Assembly (NCBI RefSeq): GCF_000425265.1
Contig: NZ_AUDC01000010.1
Coordinates: 124,001-188,000 of the forward strand
Direction: 5' to 3'
DNA length: 64,000 nt
DNA from: Maridesulfovibrio zosterae DSM 11974
GTDB taxonomy: Bacteria > Desulfobacterota > Desulfovibrionia > Desulfovibrionales > Desulfovibrionaceae
In this document: positions 23,338 to 31,084 of the stretch, piece after piece
Layout of the letters: the number at the start of each line of letters is the position of its first letter
Position numbering within the stretch: position 1 is the stretch's first letter
The notes under the pieces: generated by a model
Seen by the model: only the letters and a program-made list of their open reading frames with translations
Database searches by the model: none
Told to the model about the DNA's origin: nothing
Translations under genes and position numbers: made by a program

Positions 23338-24032
23338 CTCTTACTCTTGATATCCGCAAAAAATTACCTAATTTCATGCTGGATGTGTCAATGACCTGCG
23401 CTTCCGGCTCACTTACAGCGATTGTAGGACCATCCGGAGCAGGCAAGAGCACTTTAGTCAGAATCATCGCAGGGCTGGAACAGCCTGATGAAGGGACTAT
23501 AACTCTCAATGATACAATATGGAATGATACCAGTCAGAAGCAGTTTGCTCCGCCTCAAAAACGGGGACTTGGACTTGTTTTTCAGGAATACACTCTTTTT
23601 CCACATTTAAATGTCCGTAAAAATGTGGCCTTTGCAGCAGCTGACAAAAACTGCGTACAGGGACTTCTGGACAAATTCGGCATTACCCATATTGCTGAAA
23701 GCAAACCCAGCAATATCTCCGGCGGAGAAAGGCAGCGAGCTGCATTTTGTCAGGCGCTAGCCCGTGAACCAGTATTATTACTACTCGACGAACCTTTCTC
23801 TGCACTTGATGTGGCAACTAGGGAAAATTTACGCGAAGAACTCCGGCAGTTAAAAGCAGAGCTTAATATCCCGATTATTCATGTAACTCATGACCTTGAG
23901 GAAGCATACTATCTGGCGGACTCGATATTCGTAATGGAAAATGGATGTGCTGCTCCGCAATGGCTTGAAAGACAAAACAAAAGGCAGCGTACTCCCGCTC
24001 CTGTGATGGAAATGATGCGTTATGCTGTCTGA
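23334..24032 (+). CDS. modC: molybdate ABC transporter ATPase, short form without TOBE
   Basis: 232 aa. Walker A VGPSGAGKST, Q-loop in VFQEYTLFPHL, signature ISGGERQRAAFCQALAREP, Walker B LLLLDEPFSALD and switch HVTHDLEEA are all present, so the ATPase is complete. It ends soon after the ABC domain, whereas typical ModC (about 350 aa) has a C-terminal oxyanion-binding TOBE domain that feeds back on transport. Sensing may be left to TunR, which carries TOBE domains. Confidence 0.92.
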   Translation: MTLTLDIRKKLPNFMLDVSMTCASGSLTAIVGPSGAGKSTLVRIIAGLEQPDEGTITLNDTIWNDTSQKQFAPPQKRGLGLVFQEYTLFPHLNVRKNVAFAAADKNCVQGLLDKFGITHIAESKPSNISGGERQRAAFCQALAREPVLLLLDEPFSALDVATRENLREELRQLKAELNIPIIHVTHDLEEAYYLADSIFVMENGCAAPQWLERQNKRQRTPAPVMEMMRYAV

Positions 24033-24135
24033 TCGATTTGTCATGTAAGTACAGAGGCAAACACCCCATGCACAAAGAATACGTACTACACAATCCACTT
24101 TTTTTGATCATAAACAATTGAACTAGAGAAGAGTT

Positions 24136-24864
24136 ATGAAAATAAAATTAATGTTTCTTTTACTTATTCTGTCTGTCAGTGTCCCCGTCTGTGCCCAAGC
24201 CAAAATTATTATTGCAGCCGGTGCCGGATACCGCTCTCTGGTTGATGACCTTGCAACATCTTACACAGCGGCAACTGGCAATCAGGTTGAACGTATTTAT
24301 GGCAATATGGCCCGTGTAACTGCTCAGGCTCGCAACAGCGGAGCTGTAGATATGGTTCTGGGTGATAAATCCTTTCTTGATAAGTCTAAACTCGATTGCA
24401 GTACCGTACAGAAGGTAGGTAAAGGCAGACTGGTTATTGCATTTCCAAAAGGTAAAAATTTTTCAGGAATAGATGATCTGCTTTCAGCTGATGTTACGCG
24501 CATTGCCTTGCCGGATATCAAAAGAGCAATTTATGGAAAAGCAGCCTTACAATATCTGCATAGCAAAAATATTTTCAAAAAAGTCGAACCTAAGCTACTG
24601 ATGGTAGCAACTGTGCCTCAATCTGCTTCTTACGTCGTCGCCGGAGAAGTTGATTATGCTTTTATCAACCAGACCCATGCACGTAAAATAGCTAAATCTA
24701 TAGGTGGTTACGTAGCTGTAGATGAATCAGCATACACTCCGATATCAATAATCATCGAACAGATGACACAATCAACCAATCCAGCAGAATGTACTGCATT
24801 TATGAATTTTTTAAGCTCTGATTCAGCTACAAAAATTATATCTGCCCATGGTATGCAAGATTAA
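24136..24864 (+). CDS. second ModA-like periplasmic binding protein
   Basis: 242 aa, signal peptide about 1-22 (MFLLLILSVSVPVCAQA). AKIIIAAGAGYRSLVDDLATSYTAATGNQVERIYGNMARVTAQARNSGAVDMVLG follows the ModA pattern but diverges from the first ModA in the binding loops (no S-T-G-K-L). It may bind tungstate, another oxyanion, or a different ligand. It starts 103 bp after modC, likely from the same or a second promoter. Its permease follows directly. Confidence 0.85.
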   Translation: MKIKLMFLLLILSVSVPVCAQAKIIIAAGAGYRSLVDDLATSYTAATGNQVERIYGNMARVTAQARNSGAVDMVLGDKSFLDKSKLDCSTVQKVGKGRLVIAFPKGKNFSGIDDLLSADVTRIALPDIKRAIYGKAALQYLHSKNIFKKVEPKLLMVATVPQSASYVVAGEVDYAFINQTHARKIAKSIGGYVAVDESAYTPISIIIEQMTQSTNPAECTAFMNFLSSDSATKIISAHGMQD

Positions 24865-24865
24865 A

Positions 24866-25534
24866 ATGGACATTGCATCGATCCTTCTTGACGGAACAAC
24901 CCTTACTCCTTTGGCTCTTTCAGCCAAGGTGCTTGCAGTCGCAGGTATTTTGCAATTGCTGATCGGAGTTCCTACAGCCTTCTGGTTGGCCCGCTCAAAA
25001 GGAATGCTGCATAATTTTATTGATACTGCTGTTACGCTTCCGCTGGTTTTTCCGCCTGTGGCAACAGGTTTCGTTTTGTTGCTGATTTTAGGCCGCAACG
25101 GCCCTGTAGGCCAACTTTTCAGCGACAGAATAATTTTCGGGTTTCCCGGTCTGGTAGTGGCTGCTTTTGTCGCAGGGCTGCCGCTGCTGGTCAAACCCGT
25201 ACAGGCGGCTCTTAAATCAGCGGAAGCGGAAAAACTCAGCGAAGTTGCAGCTGTTCTCGGTAAATCAGAAACAGCCATTTTTTTACAGGTACTTTTACCA
25301 TGCACCAAGCGTAGTATTATGGCTGGTTTACTGTTAGCTTTAGCCAGATCTTTAGGAGAAGTCGGCATGACGCTTATGCTTGGTGGAAATGTCATAGGCA
25401 GAACCAATACGCTTTCTCTTGAAATTTATAATGCCGTTTTCAATGGTGAGTTTGAAAGGGCTGCAGTCCTTTCAACGATTATAGGGATTGCATCCATCTC
25501 AATGTTTACAGTGCTGAAAAAAGTATCAGACTAA
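24866..25534 (+). CDS. second ModB-like permease
   Basis: 222 aa from ATG 24866, which directly follows the stop of the binding-protein gene; an overlapping ATG at 24848 adds six residues. Membrane helices and the permease loop are clear: VAAVLGKSETAIFLQVLLPCTKRSIMAGLLLALARSLGEVGMTLMLGGN, with early TAVTLPLVFPPVATGFVLLL. No ATPase gene accompanies this pair, so it probably shares ModC at 23334. Pathway: oxyanion uptake. Confidence 0.88.
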   Translation: MDIASILLDGTTLTPLALSAKVLAVAGILQLLIGVPTAFWLARSKGMLHNFIDTAVTLPLVFPPVATGFVLLLILGRNGPVGQLFSDRIIFGFPGLVVAAFVAGLPLLVKPVQAALKSAEAEKLSEVAAVLGKSETAIFLQVLLPCTKRSIMAGLLLALARSLGEVGMTLMLGGNVIGRTNTLSLEIYNAVFNGEFERAAVLSTIIGIASISMFTVLKKVSD

Positions 25535-25551
25535 TACAAAAAGGACATAAA

Positions 25552-26283
25552 ATGAGCAAATCTATTTTGAACGAAGTTCAAACTAAAGCATATGAAATTT
25601 GGAATTCTGAAGGTATTCTAGATGAAAATATTGAGGTCAAAGCCAGAACACTGACTACAGAGGAAGCTATCGGCAATCCTGAAGGAGATGACTTCCCACT
25701 GCAACGAGGCAAAGAAAAATTAATGGAGGCTGATTTCAGAGGAGCTAAAGGGCAGGCTTTTACTGATCGCTTTGGAAATTTCAGTTCCTCTTTACGTGAA
25801 ATTGCAGAAATGGATCTGACTAACAATTTCAGACGGGCAATCTTTGTCTCTGCCCTTAATGCTGTGCAATGCAGCCTTGGCAAGACAGAAAGGACCATCC
25901 ACTGTAAAAATGATGGTCCTGCTCTTTGTGCCCCTAAGTTTGCAGATTTTATCGAAGAAAACTATGGCAAACCTAAAATTGGCCTTGTAGGCTTCCAGCC
26001 TGCTATGATCAAAGCCTTTTCCACTAAATTTGATATGCGTATAGTTGATCTGGACCCTGACAATATCGGTGCTGAAAAATGTGGAATAATTGTAGAAGGC
26101 CCCGAGCAGACTCATGAAGTACTAGATGATGTCAACCTCCTGGTTGTCACAGGGTCAACTATAGTTAACGACACTATCGGTAATTTCATACTTGAGGACA
26201 AGCCAACCATATTTTTTGGTACCACAGTTGCTGCAGCAGCCGATATAATGGGATGGAAACGTTTTTGCCACCAGAGCAGCTAA
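25552..26283 (+). CDS. DUF4213/DUF364 protein (putative metal-chelation Rossmann fold)
   Basis: 243 aa. N-terminal region (about 1-90) matches DUF4213; the C-terminal part (about 95-240), with KPKIGLVGFQPAMIKAF, DLLVVTGSTIVNDTI and FFGTTVAAAADIMG, matches DUF364, proposed to bind metals or related ligands. NNFRRAIFVSALNAV is typical. The family often accompanies molybdate/tungstate uptake and metal cofactor genes, fitting its place at the end of this operon. Exact activity unknown. AAAAAGGACATAAA precedes ATG 25552. A hairpin terminator follows. Confidence 0.82.
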   Translation: MSKSILNEVQTKAYEIWNSEGILDENIEVKARTLTTEEAIGNPEGDDFPLQRGKEKLMEADFRGAKGQAFTDRFGNFSSSLREIAEMDLTNNFRRAIFVSALNAVQCSLGKTERTIHCKNDGPALCAPKFADFIEENYGKPKIGLVGFQPAMIKAFSTKFDMRIVDLDPDNIGAEKCGIIVEGPEQTHEVLDDVNLLVVTGSTIVNDTIGNFILEDKPTIFFGTTVAAAADIMGWKRFCHQSS

Positions 26284-26310
26284 CATACTTAATAATAAGA
26301 CTTTATCAAG

Positions 26311-26356
26311 AAGCTGAGAGAGTCATTTTTTTATTTAAGAACTTTCTCAGCTTTTT
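26311..26356 (+). terminator. terminator of the mod operon
   Basis: Inverted repeat with arms 26311-26319 and 26345-26353, followed by a T tract to 26356. Located 28 bp after the DUF364 stop. Confidence 0.75.
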
Positions 26357-26376
26357 ATTCCCCCTCTGAAGCAGCA

Positions 26377-26426
26377 TGTTTTCTTGTGACACACCCCTGC
26401 ATAAAAAGTGTTCCAATATGACACAC
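26377..26426. promoter_or_regulatory. UAS pair, TGTT-N6-TGACACACC, for a sigma-54 activator
   Basis: Two identical-pattern boxes: TGTT 26377-26380 with TGACACAC 26387-26394, and TGTT 26409-26412 with TGACACAC 26419-26426, 32 bp apart centre to centre (about three helical turns). They stand 156 bp before the -24 element at 26582. The same boxes occur before the adh gene at 44734. Confidence 0.65.
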
Positions 26427-26581
26427 CCTGCTTGAACCCTTTTTTTATGCGTATTTTTATATATTAAACTGTCAATCATATCACCATTTCCATCTTCTGT
26501 AAATTTTATTTTAAATTTATTGATCCATTCTTGAACACCTCCCAAACTCATAATGCCCTGTATTAAAAGACTATCTTATTT

Positions 26582-26597
26582 TGGACCTAATTTTGCT
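26582..26597 (+). promoter_or_regulatory. sigma-54 promoter (-24/-12) before the MoeA-like/mop genes
   Basis: TGGACC-N5-TTGCT: GG at 26583-26584 and GC at 26595-26596 with 10 bases between, as RpoN requires. Transcription would begin near 26608 and leave a ~300-nt leader before the ATG at 26907. Paired with the TGACACAC boxes above. Confidence 0.65.
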
Positions 26598-26906
26598 TGA
26601 ATATCGCCTTAGCAGCCAGAGCATTTTATATCTCTGACATGAAGGTAGACTTAACTTGGGCATAAATGCGCTCAAGCAGAAAAAGGTATCAATTTATACC
26701 CCTTGACTTATTCTGCCTCCTTGGACATACAAAAAAGCGGTTAATTGTATATTCTTGAAATAAACATACTGCTACGCTCTGAAATTATGTCTTTTTTGAT
26801 ATATTATCTCAAAAACAAAGCAGCTGCAGCAGTGCTTGGTAATAACAATTTCGGTTTACAAACGAGAAGTTATGAATTTCATTTTAACAGTACGGAGCCT
26901 TAATTC

Positions 26907-27926
26907 ATGATGAAGACAGTTCCTGTTCAGGACTCCATCGGTAATGTTCTCTGCCATGACATGACCCGCATTGTTCCCGGTGAATATAAGGGACCAGCTT
27001 TTAAAAAAGGGCATATAATCACACCTGAAGATATCCCTGTGTTACTCGAAATAGGCAAAGAACATGTTTATATACTGACTCTTGAAGAAGGCCAGTTGCA
27101 TGAAAACGATGCCGCAAGACGCATAGCAAAAGCAGCAGCAGGTCCAGGTATAACTCTTAGTGATATCAGTGAAGGCCGAATCAATATGAAAGCCGCTCCA
27201 GGCCTTCTTTCCATCAATGTTGAAGCATTGAACCGTATTAATTCAGTTGACGAAGTCGTAATGGCAACTCTGCATAACGGTATTCAGATTACAGAGCCGA
27301 GAGATGTTGCCGGAACCAGAGTTGTTCCACTCGTTATTGATGAAAGCAAGATCATTCAGGTTGAAGAAATCTGTCGTGAGCAAGGCCCAATTGTCAGTGT
27401 AAAGCCTTTCAGAAATCTTAAAGTGGGCCTGATAACCACTGGAAGTGAAGTTTACACAGGGCGTATCAAAGACAAATTCGGCCCTGTTATCCGTAAAAAA
27501 TTTGCACAGCTAAATTCAGAAGTCATTGAACAAAAATTCGTGAGTGATGACCCTGAGATGACCTGTGCTGCAATACATCAAGCAATAGAAGATGGTGCAG
27601 AAATGGTGGTTTTAACAGGAGGAATGAGCGTTGATCCAGACGATCAGACCCCTGCAAGTATCCGGGCGACCGGAGCAGAAGTCATCACCTACGGTTCACC
27701 GACTTTCCCTGGTGTAATGTTTATGCTGGCTTATCTGAACGGCGTTCCCATCGTGGGCTTGCCCGGATGTGTAATGTACTACAGAGCCAGTATTTTTGAT
27801 TTAATAGTTCCGCGGATTGTAGCAGGTGAACGCCCTACGCGCAAAGATATCGCCGAATTGGGCCACGGTGGTTTTTGTGCTGGATGCGACACTTGCCGCT
27901 ACCCGCTTTGTTCTTTCGGTAAATAG
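26907..27926 (+). CDS. MoeA/MogA-like molybdopterin-binding protein
   Basis: 339 aa. N-terminal part (about 1-165) resembles the MoeA N-region (VQDSIGNVLCHDMTRIVPGEYKGPAFKKGHIIT, then TRVVPLVIDE); the C-terminal MoCF-biosynthesis domain (about 170-330) shows KVGLITTGSEVYTGRIKDKFGPVI, AEMVVLTGGMSVDPDDQTPASI and GVPIVGLPGCVMYYRASIFDLIVPRI. It should bind MPT or its adenylate during Mo insertion. The tail ends in a Cys-rich motif (C-x-x-C-x-x-C-x5-C), unusual for MoeA. Immediately upstream of mop, under the sigma-54 promoter, so likely dedicated to that enzyme's cofactor. ATG 26910 is an alternative start. Confidence 0.88.
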   Translation: MMKTVPVQDSIGNVLCHDMTRIVPGEYKGPAFKKGHIITPEDIPVLLEIGKEHVYILTLEEGQLHENDAARRIAKAAAGPGITLSDISEGRINMKAAPGLLSINVEALNRINSVDEVVMATLHNGIQITEPRDVAGTRVVPLVIDESKIIQVEEICREQGPIVSVKPFRNLKVGLITTGSEVYTGRIKDKFGPVIRKKFAQLNSEVIEQKFVSDDPEMTCAAIHQAIEDGAEMVVLTGGMSVDPDDQTPASIRATGAEVITYGSPTFPGVMFMLAYLNGVPIVGLPGCVMYYRASIFDLIVPRIVAGERPTRKDIAELGHGGFCAGCDTCRYPLCSFGK

Positions 27927-27998
27927 AGGATTGTTCGACGTCTGTTTCAGGCGGAAGCTTAGAATAAAAAACAGCAGCACTTCAAGGAGGCTCTTTCC

Positions 27999-30716
27999 AT
28001 GATCAAACGGACTCTCAAAGTCAACGGTGTAGAGAAATTCGTTATTGCAGAACAAGACGATTCACTCGCCAGCGTCCTGCGCGAAAAACTCGGTCTGACC
28101 AGTGTTAAAATAGGTTGCGGAACCGGACAATGTGGTAGTTGTTCTGTTATTATTGATGGCAAGCTTAAACGCACATGCTCATTAAAAATGAAACGTGTTG
28201 AAGACCATACTGAAATCATTACCACTGAAGGTATTGGTACCCCCACACAGCTGCATCCTATTCAGATTGCATGGATTGCACACGGCGGTGCTCAGTGCGG
28301 TTTCTGTACTCCGGGCTTCATAGTCTCCACCTACGCTCTCATTCTGTCCAATCCTAAACCAAGCCGTGAGGATATCCGCGACTGGTTCCAGAAACATCGT
28401 AATGCATGCCGCTGCACAGGTTACAAACAACTTGTTGATGCAGTTCAGGATGCTGCTGCCGTAATGCGCGGTGATATGAGTGCGGACGATCTTCTCTTCA
28501 AGATGCCTGCAGACAATCGTATCTGGGGTTCAAACTACCCACGCCCAACTGCTGTTGCAAAAGTAACCGGTACTCTTGATTACGGTGCAGATCTTGGCCT
28601 CAAGATGCCTGAAGGCACTCTTAAATGTGCACTTGTTCAGGCTGAAGTATCACACGCAAATATTATTTCCATTGATACATCCGAAGCAGAAGCAATGCCC
28701 GGCGTTGACAAGGTTGTTACCTATAAAGACATCAAAGGTAAAAACCGCATCACAGGACTGATCACATTCCCCACCAACAAAGGTGATGGTTGGGATCGCC
28801 CAATTCTGGCTGATGAAAAAATCTTCCAGTATGGTGATGCTATTGCTATTGTCTGCGCAGACACTGAGAAGCATGCAAAAGCTGCTGCTGCTAAAGTTAA
28901 AGTTGAGTTGGAACAGCTGCCCGAATACATGAGTGCTCCTGCTGCCATGGCAGAAGATGCTATTGAAATTCATCCCGGCACACCTAACGTTTATTTCGAA
29001 CAGAAGATTGCAAAAGGTGATGACACCACCGAAATCTTTAAAAATGCAGACGTTGTTGTTAAAGACAACTTCTACGTTGGCCGCCAGCCACATATGCCTA
29101 TCGAGCCGGATGTAGGTTTTGCTTATCTTGATGATGATGGCAAACTATGCGTCCACTCCAAATCTATCGGTCTGCATCTGCACGCAGCAATGATTGCTCC
29201 GGGTCTTGGTGTTGAGCTTGAAAATCTGATCATGGTTCAAAACTATGCAGGTGGAACATTTGGTTACAAATTCTCCCCCACCATGGAAGCTCTGGTCGGT
29301 GCAGCATGTCTTGCTACCGGAAAACCAGTATTCCTGAACTACACATGGTACCAGCAGCAGACTTACACAGGTAAACGCTCACCTTTCTTCACTGATATCA
29401 GTGTTGCGGCCGACAAAGAAGGTAAACTTCTCTCCATGGAAACAGAATGGATTTGTGACCACGGTCCATACTCTGAATTCGGTGACCTGCTGACACTGCG
29501 CGGAGCACAGTTCATTGGTGCAGGTTATGACATCCCTTCCATTCGCGGTCGCGGTCTGACTGTTGCAACCAACCACGCATGGGGTTCTGCATTCCGTGGG
29601 TACGGTGCTCCTGAAACAGAATTCGGTTCTGAAGTTCTGATGGACGAACTGGCTGAAAAACTTGGTATGGACCCCTTCGACCTTCGTTACAAGAACATCT
29701 ATCGTGAAGGATCAACCACACCTACCGGGCAGACTCCTGAAGTTCTCAGCCTTGAAGAAATCTTTGATATAGCACGCCCCAAATACGAAGAAATGAAAAA
29801 ATGGGCTAGCGCAACGTCCACCGATGAAGTCAAATGCGGTGTAGGTCTTGCTCTTGGTGTATACGGTTGTGGTCTTGACGGACCTGATACTGCTGAAGCA
29901 GAAATCGAGCTCAATAAAGATGGTTCCGTAACCATGTTCGCATGCTGGCAGGATCATGGACAGGGTGCAGACATGGGTGTTCTCGGAACAGCTCATGAAG
30001 CCCTTCGCCCCTTAGGACTCGCTCCTGAGCAGATTCACCTTGTTATGAACGACACCCGCACCTGCCCTAACGGCGGCCCTGCTGGTGGTAGCCGCTCACA
30101 GGTTGTTATCGGTAACGCAATTATTGATACCTGCCGCACCCTCATGGATGCAATGCGTAAGTCTGACGGTTCCTTCCGCACATACGATGAAATGATCAAA
30201 GAGAACAAAGAAGTACATTACCATGGTAAATGGAGTGCTCCTGCTACTGACTGCGATGAAAACGGACAGGGCAGCCCCTTCAGTAACTACATGTACGGCT
30301 TGTTCGTATCCGGTGTCGGAGTTGAAATCGCAACAGGTAAGACTCAGGTAGAAAAAATGCTGCTCGTTGCTGACATCGGTAAAATCAACAATAAACTCGT
30401 TGTTGACGGCCAGATGTACGGCGGAATTGCTCAGGGTATCGGTCTTGCGCTCACTGAAGACTACGAAGATATTAAAAAGCATTCCACTATGATCGGCGCA
30501 GGTTTCCCATTCATCAAACAGATTCCTGATGATATGGAACTTATCTATGTTGAAACAGAGCGTCCTGACGGTCCTCACGGAGCATCCGGTGTAGGTGAAA
30601 TGCCTTTGACCGCACCTCACGCAGCTATAATCAACGCAATCTATAACGCCTGTGGCGCACGCGTAACTCATCTCCCGGCTCGTCCAGAGAAAGTTCTTGC
30701 TGCTCTTAAGGGCTAA
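27999..30716 (+). CDS. mop: molybdenum aldehyde oxidoreductase (MOP)
   Basis: 905 aa, nearly identical in length to the D. gigas enzyme (907). N-terminal [2Fe-2S] ferredoxin domain with GCGTGQCGSC and the later Cys; second [2Fe-2S] domain with QCGFC and CRCTGYK; then the xanthine-oxidase-type Mo-binding domains containing GFGAPE-like GYGAPETEF, the HGQGADMG and GGSR motifs, and GASGVGE near the end with the catalytic Glu. It oxidises aldehydes to acids using a molybdopterin cytosine dinucleotide cofactor, without an FAD domain. AAGGAGG precedes ATG 27999. It follows the MoeA-like gene and is followed by a perfect terminator. Confidence 0.96.
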   Translation: MIKRTLKVNGVEKFVIAEQDDSLASVLREKLGLTSVKIGCGTGQCGSCSVIIDGKLKRTCSLKMKRVEDHTEIITTEGIGTPTQLHPIQIAWIAHGGAQCGFCTPGFIVSTYALILSNPKPSREDIRDWFQKHRNACRCTGYKQLVDAVQDAAAVMRGDMSADDLLFKMPADNRIWGSNYPRPTAVAKVTGTLDYGADLGLKMPEGTLKCALVQAEVSHANIISIDTSEAEAMPGVDKVVTYKDIKGKNRITGLITFPTNKGDGWDRPILADEKIFQYGDAIAIVCADTEKHAKAAAAKVKVELEQLPEYMSAPAAMAEDAIEIHPGTPNVYFEQKIAKGDDTTEIFKNADVVVKDNFYVGRQPHMPIEPDVGFAYLDDDGKLCVHSKSIGLHLHAAMIAPGLGVELENLIMVQNYAGGTFGYKFSPTMEALVGAACLATGKPVFLNYTWYQQQTYTGKRSPFFTDISVAADKEGKLLSMETEWICDHGPYSEFGDLLTLRGAQFIGAGYDIPSIRGRGLTVATNHAWGSAFRGYGAPETEFGSEVLMDELAEKLGMDPFDLRYKNIYREGSTTPTGQTPEVLSLEEIFDIARPKYEEMKKWASATSTDEVKCGVGLALGVYGCGLDGPDTAEAEIELNKDGSVTMFACWQDHGQGADMGVLGTAHEALRPLGLAPEQIHLVMNDTRTCPNGGPAGGSRSQVVIGNAIIDTCRTLMDAMRKSDGSFRTYDEMIKENKEVHYHGKWSAPATDCDENGQGSPFSNYMYGLFVSGVGVEIATGKTQVEKMLLVADIGKINNKLVVDGQMYGGIAQGIGLALTEDYEDIKKHSTMIGAGFPFIKQIPDDMELIYVETERPDGPHGASGVGEMPLTAPHAAIINAIYNACGARVTHLPARPEKVLAALKG

Positions 30717-30728
30717 AAATTAATAATC

Positions 30729-30764
30729 AATCCAGAGTCAGGTGCATGCACCTGACTCTGGATT
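30729..30764 (+). terminator. perfect palindromic terminator after mop
   Basis: 18-bp arms 30729-30746 and 30747-30764 with no spacer, then a T tract through 30770. Thirteen bp after the mop stop. Confidence 0.92.
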
Positions 30765-31084
30765 TTTTTTGCAATCTGTACGTTCAGAAGCTTGACTCTT
30801 CTTATAATCAAGAGTCTATAGATTATAAATTCAATACTTGAACAGAGTTTAGCTGATGCTGGTTTTGCCACCTCTATAATAGTCTCTCCTGAGGGGGATA
30901 AGAGCTCTTCAAGTAACTTTCTACAGGGGTAAGTGTTTGCTGTTGATGAACGACTTCCATCTTCTATAAAGATATACCGGCAAATGAGAGTTTACTATTG
31001 CTTCGCAGCCAGTAGACCTTACCTCTGTTAAAACTTTTTTAAACTATTTCAGTATACTTTTTTCAAATGACGCCGGAGGCATCC
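30765..31084. other. region upstream of the maturation cluster
   Basis: About 320 bp without a gene. It should hold the promoter for 31085; TTGACT near 30792 with a TCTATA downstream is one candidate, and a weak RpoN-like GG-N10-GC (30927-30940) another. No TGACACAC boxes were seen. Confidence 0.4.

Noticed and set aside
26306-26551. 81-codon leftward frame downstream of the DUF364 gene
   Set aside because: Covers the terminator and UAS boxes, lacks a ribosome site and resembles no protein.
26608-26906. molybdenum-cofactor riboswitch in the leader
   Set aside because: No match to the conserved core could be recognised by eye; left as an open question in findings.
28650-29093. 147-codon reverse frame within mop
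   Set aside because: Antisense shadow of a well-supported gene with strong codon bias.
30921-30941. GG-N10-GC pattern as sigma-54 promoter for 31085
   Set aside because: The -24 half is poor (GGGGTA) and no UAS boxes were found; noted only as weak.
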